A stretch of DNA of 61,089 nucleotides from Candidatus Sphingomonas excrementigallinarum (lineage in GTDB: Bacteria; Pseudomonadota; Alphaproteobacteria; Sphingomonadales; Sphingomonadaceae), in assembly GCA_019112965.1 (NCBI GenBank), contig DXIH01000115.1, positions 1 through 61,089 of the forward strand, in the 5' to 3' direction. The position numbers and the translations under genes were made by a program. Of the stretch, positions 25,047-36,125 are shown piece after piece (the stretch's first letter is position 1; each line of letters begins with the position of its first letter). Below the pieces are notes generated by a model. The model was not told the DNA's origin and did no database searches. It was given only the letters and a program-made list of their open reading frames with translations.

Positions 25047-25655
25047 ATGCGTAAGCTCATGCTCGCCGCCCTGGCGACCTCGGCAGCCATCGCCGCTGCG
25101 GCCCCCGCCGCCGCTCAGACCGCACAGCCCTTCACGGGTTTCCGCGTCGAGGGCCTGATCGGCTATGACAGCCTCAACGATCGTCAGGGTCAGGACAAGA
25201 GTTCGAGCGACGGCGTGCTCTATGGCGCCGCGATCGGTTACGACATTCCGGCAGGCCCGGTGGTACTGGGCGCCGAGGGCGAGATTTCGGGCAGCAGCTC
25301 GGACACGCGCAGCAACGGCATCCGCGTGCCCGGCGACCAGTTCCGCCTGGGGGCGGGGCGCGACCTCTATGCCGGTGCGCGCGTCGGCTACATCATCTCG
25401 CCGGTCGCGATGGGCTATCTGAAGGCCGGTTACACCAACGCCAAGTTCGATGCGCGCTACACCACGGCGGGCGTCACCACGTCGAACGACCAGGAAGTCG
25501 GCGGCTATCGCCTGGGCGCAGGCCTCGAATATGCGATCAGCCCCAACACCTTCGTAAAGGGCGAATATCGCTATTCGCATTATGACGAACTGGACGGCGT
25601 CGGGATCAACCCCAACCGCCACCAGCTGATGGCGGGTCTGGGCCTGCGCTTCTGA
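25047..25655 (+). CDS. Outer-membrane beta-barrel protein (Omp25/OmpA-like porin family)
   Basis: 202 residues with signal peptide MRKLMLAALATSAAIAAAAPAAAQ. The mature part has alternating amphipathic strands (GFRVEGLIGYDSL, GAAIGYDI, YAGARVGYII, MGYLKAGYTNAKF, VKGEYRYSHYDEL) and ends GLGLRF with a terminal Phe, the Bam signal. Eight-stranded barrel size. GGAG lies about 8 nt before the ATG. A terminator hairpin follows. Confidence 0.85.
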   Translation: MRKLMLAALATSAAIAAAAPAAAQTAQPFTGFRVEGLIGYDSLNDRQGQDKSSSDGVLYGAAIGYDIPAGPVVLGAEGEISGSSSDTRSNGIRVPGDQFRLGAGRDLYAGARVGYIISPVAMGYLKAGYTNAKFDARYTTAGVTTSNDQEVGGYRLGAGLEYAISPNTFVKGEYRYSHYDELDGVGINPNRHQLMAGLGLRF

Positions 25656-25703
25656 GCCGGGATTCTTTTCCACATTAACGGTGGTTTTACCACCAGTGTA
25701 AGA

Positions 25704-25728
25704 GGGGTCGGAGCCTTGCTTCGGCCCC
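25704..25728 (+). terminator. Intrinsic terminator after the outer-membrane barrel gene
   Basis: GGGGTCGGAGC / GCTTCGGCCCC, 11 pairs with two G-T wobbles, 3-nt loop, then TTCTT. A smaller GGTGG-TTTTA-CCACC hairpin precedes it at about 25680. Confidence 0.65.
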
Positions 25729-25806
25729 TTCTTGGCGGGTAGGAACCAAGGCCATTTATCATTCGGACTCGGGGACCATGCGGTCGTTCCGGCGGGGGAT
25801 CAGGAA

Positions 25807-26922
25807 ATGAAGGCGACGATCGAACGCGCAACGCTGCTCAAGGGGTTGAGCCATGTCCAGTCGGTGGTGGAGCGGCGGAACACGATTCCGATCCTCTCCA
25901 ACGTGCTGCTGGAGGCGACCGCCGAGGGCCAGCTGCGCATGATGGCGACCGACCTGGACCTGCAGATCAACGACAGCGTCGCCGCCGCCGTCGACCAGCC
26001 GGGTTCGACCACCGTGTCGGCGCACACGCTGTTCGACATCGCGCGCAAGCTGCCTGAGGGCGCGCAGGTCCAGCTGACCGCCGCCGAAGGCCGCATGACC
26101 ATCGTGGCAGGCCGCGCCCGCTTCTCGCTCGGCACGCTGCCGCGCGACGACTTCCCCGTCATCGCCGAGGGCGAGCTGCCGACCCAGTTCGAGCTGCCGG
26201 TCGAGCTGCTCAAGCAGATCATCGACAAGACGCGCTTCGCCATCTCGACCGAAGAGACGCGCTATTACCTCAACGGCATCTTCCTGCACGTCGCCGAGGA
26301 TAACGGCCAGCCCGTGCTGAAGGCCGCTGCCACCGACGGCCACCGTCTGGCGCGCGTCACCATCGAGCGTCCGCAGGGTGCCGAGGGCATGCCAGACGTG
26401 ATCGTCCCGCGGAAGTGCGTGGGCGAGCTGCGCAAGCTGCTCGACGAGGTGGACGGCTCGGTCGGCGTGTCGTTGTCGGGCACCAAGATCCGCTTCGACC
26501 TGGGCCAGGCGATCCTGACGTCGAAGCTGATCGACGGCACCTTCCCCGATTACAGCCGCGTGATCCCGACCGCGAACGACAAGATCCTGAAGCTGGACCC
26601 CAAGGCGTTCATGCAGGGCGTCGACCGCGTGTCGACCATCGCGACCGAAAAGACCCGCGCGGTGAAGATGGCGCTGGACCGCGACCGGATCACCCTGTCG
26701 GTGACCAGCCCCGAAAACGGCACCGCGTCGGAAGAGGTGCCGGGCGAGTACACCTCGCTGGGTTTCGAGATCGGCTTCAACAGCCGCTATCTGCTCGACA
26801 TCCTCGGCCAGATCGACAGCGACCTGGTCGAGGTCCACCTGGCCGACGCCGCCGCGCCGACCCTGATCCGCGAGAATGACAAGGCGCCCGCGCTCTACGT
26901 GCTGATGCCGATGCGGGTGTAA
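25807..26922 (+). CDS. dnaN: DNA polymerase III beta subunit (sliding clamp)
   Basis: 371 residues from ATG 25807 (MKATIERATLLKGLSHVQSV), the standard N-terminus; AGGA lies 3 nt before. Three clamp domains of about 120 residues each are recognisable: VVERRNTIPILSNVLLEA, RYYLNGIFLH, ATDGHRLA and the C-terminal ALYVLMPMRV. The ring-shaped dimer tethers DNA polymerase III to DNA. dnaA is not adjacent; the nearest genes are recF after an RNA-like interval and then gyrB. Confidence 0.97.
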   Translation: MKATIERATLLKGLSHVQSVVERRNTIPILSNVLLEATAEGQLRMMATDLDLQINDSVAAAVDQPGSTTVSAHTLFDIARKLPEGAQVQLTAAEGRMTIVAGRARFSLGTLPRDDFPVIAEGELPTQFELPVELLKQIIDKTRFAISTEETRYYLNGIFLHVAEDNGQPVLKAAATDGHRLARVTIERPQGAEGMPDVIVPRKCVGELRKLLDEVDGSVGVSLSGTKIRFDLGQAILTSKLIDGTFPDYSRVIPTANDKILKLDPKAFMQGVDRVSTIATEKTRAVKMALDRDRITLSVTSPENGTASEEVPGEYTSLGFEIGFNSRYLLDILGQIDSDLVEVHLADAAAPTLIRENDKAPALYVLMPMRV

Positions 26923-27013
26923 GCCCGCTCCGTGGCACCGCTCTATTACCCACGGCCGGGAGAAATCCTGATCTGCCGTTATGACGAGGTGGTAATGGAG
27001 CCGGAAATGCGAA

Positions 27014-27047
27014 AGGCGCGGCCCGCATTGGTCGTGGGGCGGCGCCT
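27014..27047 (+). terminator. Hairpin downstream of dnaN
   Basis: AGGCGC / GCGCCT outer arms and GCCC/GGGC inner arms around GCATTGGTCGTG. No T-run follows. It lies about 90 bp after the dnaN stop. The rest of 26923-27240 holds no gene I can support. Confidence 0.35.
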
Positions 27048-27245
27048 CTGCCGCCGCCGTTCGACAGCGCCGTCATGTGGGTAAAATGCGATATGTTGTC
27101 GTCCGTTTCACTCGATCGATTGGATCGTTTCAAGAAACCTCGACAACGCGGAGACCAAGGCCGGCAATGGGTTTCCGGGCAAATCGAGCCGGATAAATTG
27201 CGAGATGTGAGGGCCGCCATCCTGTGCGGGCTCGGTCTCGATTCC

Positions 27246-27276
27246 TTGACAAAATGGCTCTGATCGACTGAATAAT
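27246..27276 (+). promoter_or_regulatory. Promoter of the candidate small RNA
   Basis: A perfect -35 TTGACA, then 17-19 nt and the AT-rich stretch TGAATAAT as -10. It is the best sigma-70 match I noticed in the window. Predicted start about 27281. Confidence 0.6.
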
Positions 27277-27280
27277 GCCT

Positions 27281-27407
27281 GTTCCCGCTCTGCCTTGGCA
27301 TCGGGCTTGGAGACTGTCCTTTCGGGGGCAGCCGACCTCACTTCCGGCGATAACAAGCCTGTGAGGCCGTAGATAGGAAAGGGTCGCTTCGGCGGCCCTT
27401 TCTTTTT
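27281..27407 (+). ncRNA. Candidate small RNA (or recF leader attenuator)
   Basis: About 127 nt between a strong promoter and a strong terminator, with no convincing ORF. Predicted structure: hairpin 1, CTGTCC/GGGCAG at 27314-27331; hairpin 2, CCTCAC/GTGAGG at 27336-27366; then the terminator. The terminator ends 42 nt before recF, so it may instead attenuate a recF leader transcript. I do not recognise a known family: it lacks obvious tmRNA and SRP RNA features. The 5' end is inferred. Confidence 0.5.
27378..27407 (+). terminator. Intrinsic terminator with UUCG loop
   Basis: AAAGGGTCGC-TTCG-GCGGCCCTTT, ten pairs with one wobble and a C(UUCG)G tetraloop, followed by CTTTTT. A textbook intrinsic terminator lying upstream of recF. 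Confidence 0.85.
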
Positions 27408-27448
27408 GCGTGCGCGGCACGGATTTCTGCCATAGCCGTCTGGCCATC

Positions 27449-28492
27449 ATGCTCACCCGCCTGGTCCTTACCGATTTCCGCAATCACGCCGACCTCGCGC
27501 TGACCCCCAGTGCGGGGTTCGTCGTGTTGACCGGCGAGAATGGCGCAGGGAAAACCAATGTACTGGAGGCGGTGTCGCTGCTCGCGCCCGGTCGGGGGCT
27601 GCGCCGCGCGGCGCTGTCGGCGATGGCGCGGCAGGGGGGCAAGGGCGGGTTCGGTGTCGCGGCGACGATCGTCGGCGATGTCGAGATCGCGACCGGCGCG
27701 CTGGCTTCCGCACCCGAGCGGCGGGTCGTTCGGGTGCAGGGGGCGGCGGCAAGCGCCAATGCGCTGGCGGACTGGCTTTCGGTGCTGTGGCTGACCCCGG
27801 CGATGGACCGCCTGTTCGTCGAGCCCGCATCCGAGCGGCGGCGGTTCCTCGACCGGCTGGTGCTGGCGCTGGCCCCGGCGCACGGAATGCACGCGACCCG
27901 CTATGACGCGGCCATGCGCGAGCGCAATCGGCTGCTGGCGAGCGATGGCCCGGTCGATCCCGACTGGCTGAGCGCGCTGGAGGCGCGGATGGTCGAGCAT
28001 GGCGCGGCGCTCGACGCTGCGCGTGTGGCGGCGGTGGCGGCGCTCGACCAGCGGCTGGAGGAGGCACCCGACAGCGTGTTCGCCCGGGCCGCGCTGGCAT
28101 TGGAGGGCGAGGCGGTCGATCCGGCGGCATTTGCCCATGCGCTGGCCATGGGGCGCAGGCGCGATGCGGCGGCGGGGCGCACCTTGGTCGGGCCTCACCG
28201 GGCCGACCTGTCCGTGACCCATGTCGCCAAGGGGCAGGCGGCGGCGCTATGTTCGACGGGCGAACAGAAGGCGCTGCTGCTCGGCATCGTCCTGGCCCAT
28301 GCCGATCTGGTGACCGAGCAGCGTGGGCTGCCCCCGGTGTTGCTGCTGGACGAGGTGGCGGCGCATCTCGATCCCTCGCGCCGCGCCGCGCTGTTCGAGC
28401 GGCTGGCGGGGCGGGGGCAGGTGTGGATGACCGGGACCGAGACGGCGTTGTTCAGCGATGTGCCGGGGGCGGCGACGCGGGTTATGTTTTAG
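27449..28492 (+). CDS. recF: DNA replication and repair protein RecF
   Basis: 347 residues from ATG 27449 ([18 protein letters not shown]). An SMC-like ABC ATPase: Walker [10 protein letters not shown] at 29-37, signature-like [18 protein letters not shown], and Walker [14 protein letters not shown]. RecF loads RecA at single-strand gaps with RecO and RecR. No strong SD is seen. The terminator just upstream separates it from dnaN; a long palindrome follows 7 nt after its stop. Confidence 0.95.
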   Translation: MLTRLVLTDFRNHADLALTPSAGFVVLTGENGAGKTNVLEAVSLLAPGRGLRRAALSAMARQGGKGGFGVAATIVGDVEIATGALASAPERRVVRVQGAAASANALADWLSVLWLTPAMDRLFVEPASERRRFLDRLVLALAPAHGMHATRYDAAMRERNRLLASDGPVDPDWLSALEARMVEHGAALDAARVAAVAALDQRLEEAPDSVFARAALALEGEAVDPAAFAHALAMGRRRDAAAGRTLVGPHRADLSVTHVAKGQAAALCSTGEQKALLLGIVLAHADLVTEQRGLPPVLLLDEVAAHLDPSRRAALFERLAGRGQVWMTGTETALFSDVPGAATRVMF

Positions 28493-28499
28493 GTTGGGG

Positions 28500-28663
28500 C
28501 TCGGTGAGACACTGGAGCCCTCCCCCATCCCCTCCCGCCTGCGGGAGGGGTGCGTTACCGGGTGGCGTTGGGCACGCCTTCGAAGTGGATTCCTAAGGTT
28601 CGACCAAAGCACGCCCCTCCTGCAAGCGGGAGGGGATGGGGGAGGGCAGGTGTCTCACCGAGA
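28500..28663. repeat. Long palindromic repeat between recF and the convergent gene
   Basis: A 164-bp inverted repeat: outer arms CTCGGTGAGACAC / GTGTCTCACCGAG, then CCCTCCCCCATCCCCTCC and its inverse. It starts 7 nt after the recF stop and ends 3 nt before the stop of the opposing gene, so it serves both 3' ends. Confidence 0.8.
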
Positions 28664-28666
28664 CCA

Positions 28667-29050
28667 TCACCCACGACAGACCCGCATCGCCACCCCATCC
28701 AGCGCCCGGTCATAGCTTGCCGTCTCGCCCGCGCTCAGAAATCCCTGCTTCGCCACGAAGCGGTTCGCGTCGCGACGGATGCGCGCGACCGCATTCCAGA
28801 GCGTCTGCGTCTCGGCCTGCGACAGGCGACGCGCCTTGCGCGCGGTGCTGATATCCGCCTGGAGGATATTGGCGCGCATCGCGATATGGGCCTGGCGCGG
28901 ATCGCGGATGGTGCCGCCGGTCGGCGCCTTGAGCGTCCGCTGCCGCGCCAGATCGCAGCTGGGATAGTCCTTCCGCCACGACTGCGCCGATAGCGGGGCG
29001 GCGGCGAGCGTCGCCAGCATGACGGGGAGGAGGAATATCTTACCAGTCAT
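28667..29050 (-). CDS. Small secreted hypothetical protein
   Basis: 127 residues. ATG 29050 is chosen over ATG 29056 because GGAG lies 6 nt before it but touches the earlier one. Signal peptide MTGKIFLLPVMLATLAAAPLSAQ; mature part SWRKDYPSCDLARQRTLKAP with helical R/A-rich text (ARKARRLSQAETQTLWNAVARIRRD) and a final CRG, giving two Cys for a likely disulfide. Family not recognised. Convergent with recF, divergent from gyrB. Confidence 0.7.
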   Translation of the reverse strand: MTGKIFLLPVMLATLAAAPLSAQSWRKDYPSCDLARQRTLKAPTGGTIRDPRQAHIAMRANILQADISTARKARRLSQAETQTLWNAVARIRRDANRFVAKQGFLSAGETASYDRALDGVAMRVCRG

Positions 29051-29052
29051 AG

Positions 29053-31737
<2,685 letters not shown>

Positions 31738-31755
31738 GCCAAATAATCCCGCCCT

Positions 31756-31824
31756 CCGTTCGGGCTGAGCGAAGTCGAAGCCCAAGGGAATCGCGTGGCC
31801 TTCGACTGCGCTCAGGCGGAACGG
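31756..31824. repeat. Inverted repeat, GCTGAGCGAAGTCGAAG family
   Basis: Arms CCGTTCGGGCTGAGCG + AAGTCGAAG and CTTCGACTGCGCTCAGGCGG + AACGG, separated by about 18 bp, 18 nt after the gyrB stop. It could act as a terminator hairpin. Confidence 0.7.
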
Positions 31825-31861
31825 AGCGGTGAATGGACCAGTCAAGCAGGAGAGAGCAGGC

Positions 31862-32611
31862 ATGAAGGCGATCGCACTGGGGCTGATGCTGGCGGCGGGC
31901 GGAACCGTCGCGGTGGCGCAGCAAAAGCCTGCCGCTCCGGCCAGGGTCCCGGCCACCATCACCGCCGCGCTGGCTGATCCGGCGCGCGCCGATCAGGCGG
32001 GCGACGACGAGCGGCGCCAGGCGGCGGCCGTGCTCGCCTTTTCCGGCGTGAAGCCCGGCGACACGGTGATCGACTATCTGCCGGGCAAGGGATACTGGAC
32101 CCGTATCTTCTCCGGCATCGTCGGGCCCAAGGGCCATGTCTATGCCTATTGGCCCGCCGCCGGACAGAAATATGCCGAGAAGTCGCTGCCCGTGATCCAG
32201 GGCTGGAACCTGCCCAATGTGACCGCGCAGGTGCAGGCGGTGAACCTGCCCGCCTCGGACAAGCCGGTCGACCTGTTCTGGACGGTGCAGAATTATCACG
32301 ACGTCGCCAACAATGCGGGCGAACCGGCGCTGCGCGCGTTCGACCAGGCGGTGTTCAAGCTGCTGAAGTCGGGCGGCACCTATGTCATCATCGACCATGC
32401 CGACACGGCGGGCCGGGGGCTGGCCAATACCAACACGACGCACCGGATCGATCCCGACTATGTGAAGCGTCAGGTCCAGTCGGTTGGGTTCCGCTTCGTT
32501 GGCGAAAGCAAGGTCCTGCGCAACCCGGCGGACGATCATTCGAAGAATGTATTTGATCCCGCCATTCGCGGGCGGACGGATCAGTTCGTCTACAAGTTCC
32601 GCAAGCCCTGA
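31862..32611 (+). CDS. Exported class I SAM-methyltransferase-like protein
   Basis: 249 residues from ATG 31862, with AGGAGAG 8-12 nt upstream. Signal peptide MKAIALGLMLAAGGTVAVAQ. The core has the methyltransferase-like motif I (DTVIDYLPGKGYWTRIFSGIVGPKGHVYAYWP), an acidic motif (DLFWTVQNYHDVAN) and GGTYVIIDHADTAGRG. This subfamily of predicted periplasmic methyltransferase-fold proteins is common in sphingomonads. SAM is not expected in the periplasm, so catalysis is uncertain. Confidence 0.8.
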   Translation: MKAIALGLMLAAGGTVAVAQQKPAAPARVPATITAALADPARADQAGDDERRQAAAVLAFSGVKPGDTVIDYLPGKGYWTRIFSGIVGPKGHVYAYWPAAGQKYAEKSLPVIQGWNLPNVTAQVQAVNLPASDKPVDLFWTVQNYHDVANNAGEPALRAFDQAVFKLLKSGGTYVIIDHADTAGRGLANTNTTHRIDPDYVKRQVQSVGFRFVGESKVLRNPADDHSKNVFDPAIRGRTDQFVYKFRKP

Positions 32612-32618
32612 GGGTAAA

Positions 32619-32730
32619 GCCCCTCTCCCGGCAGGGGGAGGGGTTGGGGATGGGCGAGGGCCACAAGTGACGGTCTCTGCGAGATACCGTGCCCTCCCCC
32701 ATCCCCTCCCGCCTGCGGGAGGGGAGCGGC
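32619..32730. repeat. GC-rich palindromic repeat after the methyltransferase gene
   Basis: CCCCTCTCCC..GGGGAGGGG hairpin followed by CCCTCCCCCATCCCC + TCCCGCCTGCGGGAGGGG, the same unit as at 6.26 and 28.5 kb. Starts about 8 nt after the stop codon. Confidence 0.7.
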
Positions 32731-32748
32731 TAAAGGCGGGCGTTGGGA

Positions 32749-32890
32749 CGTGGCTTTCGACTTCGCTCAGGCTGAACGGGTGTTGGGAAAGACCTGTCCC
32801 TCGCTCCGTTCAGCCTGAGCCCTTCGGCTGGCTGGCAAGCTGGCCGCTCAGGACAAACTTCGGCACTTTGCGTCGAAGTCGAAGGCCACG
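32749..32890. repeat. Compound inverted repeat, GACTTCGCTCAGGCTGAACGG family
   Basis: One arm pair TTTCGACTTCGCTCAGGCTG + AACGG and its inverse, with an extra hairpin (TGGCTGGCAAGCTGGCC) inside. Together with its neighbours it fills the 460-bp gap 32612-33071, which contains no gene. Confidence 0.65.
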
Positions 32891-32927
32891 GATCGTCCGC
32901 AGCCGCGAAATCTAGACCTTGATGATG

Positions 32928-33075
32928 TTGCGTTGAACCAAGGAGAGCCCCTCCACTTCAGGGGAGGGGTTGGGGTGGGGCCTCGCCACGGGCCGCACGC
33001 TTGCGGAGGCGCCCCACCCCCGGCCCCTCCCCTGAAGGGGAGGGGTGGAGTTCACCTCATGTCATCTTGCTCTAA
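32928..33075. repeat. Long dispersed repeat (about 148 bp), copy 2, inverted
   Basis: Near-identical to 21503-21648 in reverse orientation, including the non-palindromic ends TAGAGCAAGATGACATGA and GGTTCAACGCAA. Its outer three bases (CTA on the + strand) form the stop codon of the sensor kinase at 33072. Confidence 0.8.
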
Positions 33076-34106
33076 ACCGGCACCCGCAACACCGCCCGCA
33101 CCCCGGAATGGGCCGGGTCATATTCCACCGCCGTCTGCAGGCTCTGCGCCATCGCGCGGACCAGCTTGGCGCCCAGCCCGGTGCCTTGCGGCTTCTGGTC
33201 CGGCGCCATGCCGCAACCATCGTCCTCGACCGTCAGCACGCAATGTCCGTCGGCTTGCGCCACGGTGATCCGCACCTCGCCGCCGCCATCGGGATAGGCA
33301 TATTTGCAGGCATTGGTGACCAGTTCGGTGACGATCACCCCGATCGACACGGCGCGGTCGGTCGTGACCCGGATCGGCTCCGCGGTCAGGGTCAGCGTGC
33401 GCGGGCAGGCGTCGCTCGACCAGCTTTCGCCCAATTCGTCGATCAGCGCGCCCAGATAGTCGCGCAGGTCGACCTGTTCCACGTCGTTGGCGGTATAGAG
33501 CCGCCGATGCACCTGCGCGATCGCGCGGATGCGGCGTTGGGTATCCTCCAGCGCCTCGCGAGCGCGCTCGTCGGTCATCACGCCCTTTTGCAACCCGATC
33601 ATTGCGGAGACCAGTTGCAGCGAGTTGGCGACGCGGTGGTTCACCTCGCTCAGCATCGCCTCCAGCCGGGCGTTGGTCGCGCGCAACTCGGCCTCGGCAT
33701 CCGCCTTGCCCCGTTCCAGCCGGGCGCGATCGAGGACCTGGACGAAGCTGGCGGACAGCAGGTCGAAGAAATCCTCGCCGACCGTCTTCACCACATAATC
33801 GGCCGCGCCCGCCTTCAGCGCGGCGACGGCGATGCGCCCCTCATCCGATCCGGTAACGTAGACGACCGGGGGTGGCGCGGGCAGTGCGGTGATCGCGGCC
33901 AGTGTCTCCAGACCGTCCATGCCCGGCATGTAATGGTCGACCGCGACCAGGTCGAAGCCGCCGCTCGCCGCCATGTCGACGCCCTCGGCCCCCGAAGCGG
34001 CGCTTGCCACGTCATAGCCGTGCCGCCCCAGCGCACGCGACACCAGCCGTCGCAGCGCATCGTCGTCGTCGATATAGAGGATGCGGGGAACCGCGCCGCT
34101 GGTCAT
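33072..34106 (-). CDS. Hybrid: receiver domain plus HWE/HisKA_2 histidine kinase
   Basis: 344 residues. An N-terminal receiver (ILYIDDDDALRRLV, phospho-Asp in FDLVAVDHYMPGMDG, TGSDE, KAGAADYVVK) is followed by a HisKA_2-type dimerisation box with the phospho-His in LSEVNHRVANSLQLV. The ATPase domain has ELVTNACKYAYPDG, VEDDGCGM and GTGLGAKLV. It is cytoplasmic with no membrane segment, so input comes by phosphotransfer to the receiver. Third gene of a leftward cluster; 10 bp after the response regulator. Its stop codon lies in a repeat. Confidence 0.92.
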   Translation of the reverse strand: MTSGAVPRILYIDDDDALRRLVSRALGRHGYDVASAASGAEGVDMAASGGFDLVAVDHYMPGMDGLETLAAITALPAPPPVVYVTGSDEGRIAVAALKAGAADYVVKTVGEDFFDLLSASFVQVLDRARLERGKADAEAELRATNARLEAMLSEVNHRVANSLQLVSAMIGLQKGVMTDERAREALEDTQRRIRAIAQVHRRLYTANDVEQVDLRDYLGALIDELGESWSSDACPRTLTLTAEPIRVTTDRAVSIGVIVTELVTNACKYAYPDGGGEVRITVAQADGHCVLTVEDDGCGMAPDQKPQGTGLGAKLVRAMAQSLQTAVEYDPAHSGVRAVLRVPV

Positions 34107-34116
34107 GGCGGGGCGT

Positions 34117-34560
34117 TCAGCCCTCGACCTCGGGTACCTGGATCACCGACAGGAACAGGCCCAGCTGGCGGATCGCCTGGGCGAAATTCTCATAGTTCAC
34201 CGGCTTGGTGATATAGACGTTGCAGCCCAGGTCATAGCAGCGCTGGATCTCGACCTTGTCGTCGGTGGTGGTCAGCACGACGACGGGCGCGCGGCGCAGC
34301 GGGCTGTTCTCGTCCTTGATCCTGGCAAGGATGTCGGTGCCGCTCATGTCGGGCAGGTTCAGGTCGAGCAGGACCATCGCCGGGCCGCTCTTGGCCGGAC
34401 CATCGGGCGCATGGAACAGATATTCCAGCGCGGTCGTCCCGTCGGTGAAGTGGCGGATATCGTTCAGGATACCGGCGCGCCGGATGTTCTTCTCGATCAG
34501 GCGGGCGTGGCCCTCATCGTCCTCGATCATGACGATGCCCACGGAGCGATGGTCGTTCAT
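34117..34560 (-). CDS. Single-domain response regulator (Rcp1-like)
   Basis: 147 residues: one receiver domain without output. Acidic pocket IVMIEDDEGHARLIEKN, phospho-Asp in MVLLDLNLPDMSG, TTTDD and the conserved Lys in VYITKPVNYENF. The long IEKNIRRAGILNDIRHFTDG form matches Rcp1-like regulators partnered with bacteriophytochromes or CHASE3 kinases. Its ATG follows directly on the stop of the CHASE3 kinase gene, so the two are coupled. Likely shuttles phosphate between the two kinases. Confidence 0.93.
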   Translation of the reverse strand: MNDHRSVGIVMIEDDEGHARLIEKNIRRAGILNDIRHFTDGTTALEYLFHAPDGPAKSGPAMVLLDLNLPDMSGTDILARIKDENSPLRRAPVVVLTTTDDKVEIQRCYDLGCNVYITKPVNYENFAQAIRQLGLFLSVIQVPEVEG

Positions 34561-36060
34561 TCAGGCACCTTCGTTGGAAAGGGTAGGGGGGAGCGAGATG
34601 AAGAAGGTGGCGCCTTCGCCCAGCTGGGACTCGACCGAAATCGTGCCGCCCAAGCGATAGGCGAGCGCGCGGACATGCGCCAGGCCGATGCCTTCGCCGG
34701 GCTGGTCCTGCTGGCCCGAACGGCGGAACAGGTCGAAGATGCGCTGATGGTCGCGCGGGTCGATACCCCGGCCATTGTCGCGCACCGCCACGATCACCCG
34801 GCCCGGCGTCTCCTGCGCGGAGACGTGCACCTCGGCGGGGCGCGACGGGTGGCGGTATTTCGTCGCATTCTCGATCAGGTTGGACAGGATCTGTTCCAGC
34901 GCGATGCGGTCGCTGACGATGACCGGCATCGGTCGCTCGATCGTCACGGTGACGCCGCGATCGTCGATGACATGGCGGATGGAGTCGGTGATCTGCTCGA
35001 CCAACTGGTCGAGCGCGATCATCTCGGGCGCCAGCACCCGGCGCCCCTCGCGGCTGAGCTTCAGGATCGCGTTGATGAGCCGATCCATCTTGGCGGTCGA
35101 GGTACGGATGAAGCCGATCGCCTCGGGTAGGTCCTCGCGCGCGGCCAGTCGCGCGTCTTCGGTCACGATCTGCGGCGCCTCCGCCTCGGCACGGTCGATC
35201 AGTTCGGCGAGCGGCCGGGTCGCGGCGGACAGTTCGGCCGTGAAGCCCATGACGTTGACCAAAGGCGAGCGCAGATCGTGGCTGACGATATAGGCGAAGC
35301 GCTGAATCTCCTCGTTCGCCAGCGCCAGATCGGCGGTTCGTTCCTTGACCTGATCCTCCAGCGTGGCGTTGAGTACGGCCAGCGCGCTGCGCGAACGGTG
35401 GAGGTCGCGGGTATAGCGACGGATCGTCAGGAAGGTGACGACCGCAACCGCCAGGAACAGCAAGGCGGCGATCGCCATGACGGTGGAGAAGGTCTGGCGG
35501 CTGGCGAGCTGCTCGGCGTCGCGAAGGGCGAGCAGGCGGCGTTCCTCGCGTGCCATCGCATCGAACACGCGGCGCAGCTTCTGCATCCGCTGCAAACCGC
35601 TGTCGACGCGGAACTGGCGCAGCGCATCGGCCCCCCGGCCTTGCTGGACCAGCGCATTGGTCTGGCGCTGCGCGGCGTCGAGTTGGGTCAGGCGCTGCGT
35701 GACCGTCGCCATCAGTGCATTCTGGCGCGGATTGTCGGCGGTCAGGCGGCGAAGTTCGTCGATCTGCGGCGCAAGCTCGGCATGGGCACGCTCGAAACTG
35801 TTCAGAAAGGCCGGGGTGCCTGCCAGCATGTAACCGCGCCGGGCGGTTTCCTGCTGCTCGGCCAGACGGCGCACCTCAATCAGCACGCTTTCGACGCGGT
35901 AGGTGTGGACGACCCAGTCGCTGTGCCGGTTCGTCTGGCGCACGACATAGCCTGCCGCCCCCGCCGCGACGAGCAGCGCCAGAAAGCCGATCGCCATGGC
36001 GGCGACCAGGATGCGACCGATGGGATTCTCGGCCGGTGCGAGCGTGGGCGACCCCTGCAT
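34561..36060 (-). CDS. Membrane histidine kinase with CHASE3 sensor domain
   Basis: 499 residues. Two membrane helices (IGRILVAAMAIGFLALLVAAGA near 13-35 and FSTVMAIAALLFLAVAVVTFL near 193-213) flank a CHASE3 periplasmic domain with RRLAEQQETARRGYMLAG. A short coiled coil leads to HisKA with the phospho-His in FAYIVSHDLRSPLVNV, then HATPase motifs LIENATKYRHP, VRDNGRGID and GEGIGLAHVRAL. It is the membrane sensor for the two downstream signalling genes. Signal unknown. Confidence 0.93.
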   Translation of the reverse strand: MQGSPTLAPAENPIGRILVAAMAIGFLALLVAAGAAGYVVRQTNRHSDWVVHTYRVESVLIEVRRLAEQQETARRGYMLAGTPAFLNSFERAHAELAPQIDELRRLTADNPRQNALMATVTQRLTQLDAAQRQTNALVQQGRGADALRQFRVDSGLQRMQKLRRVFDAMAREERRLLALRDAEQLASRQTFSTVMAIAALLFLAVAVVTFLTIRRYTRDLHRSRSALAVLNATLEDQVKERTADLALANEEIQRFAYIVSHDLRSPLVNVMGFTAELSAATRPLAELIDRAEAEAPQIVTEDARLAAREDLPEAIGFIRTSTAKMDRLINAILKLSREGRRVLAPEMIALDQLVEQITDSIRHVIDDRGVTVTIERPMPVIVSDRIALEQILSNLIENATKYRHPSRPAEVHVSAQETPGRVIVAVRDNGRGIDPRDHQRIFDLFRRSGQQDQPGEGIGLAHVRALAYRLGGTISVESQLGEGATFFISLPPTLSNEGA

Positions 36061-36125
36061 TCCGCCTGCCTTATCGAAGGACAGGCATCGACGCCAGAGC
36101 CGTTACGTCAGCATTACGGTATCAA

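Noticed and set aside
27075..27483. Short open frames on both strands between dnaN and recF
   Set aside because: No SD, atypical composition, and they cross the terminator hairpin and the recF start. An RNA explanation fits better.
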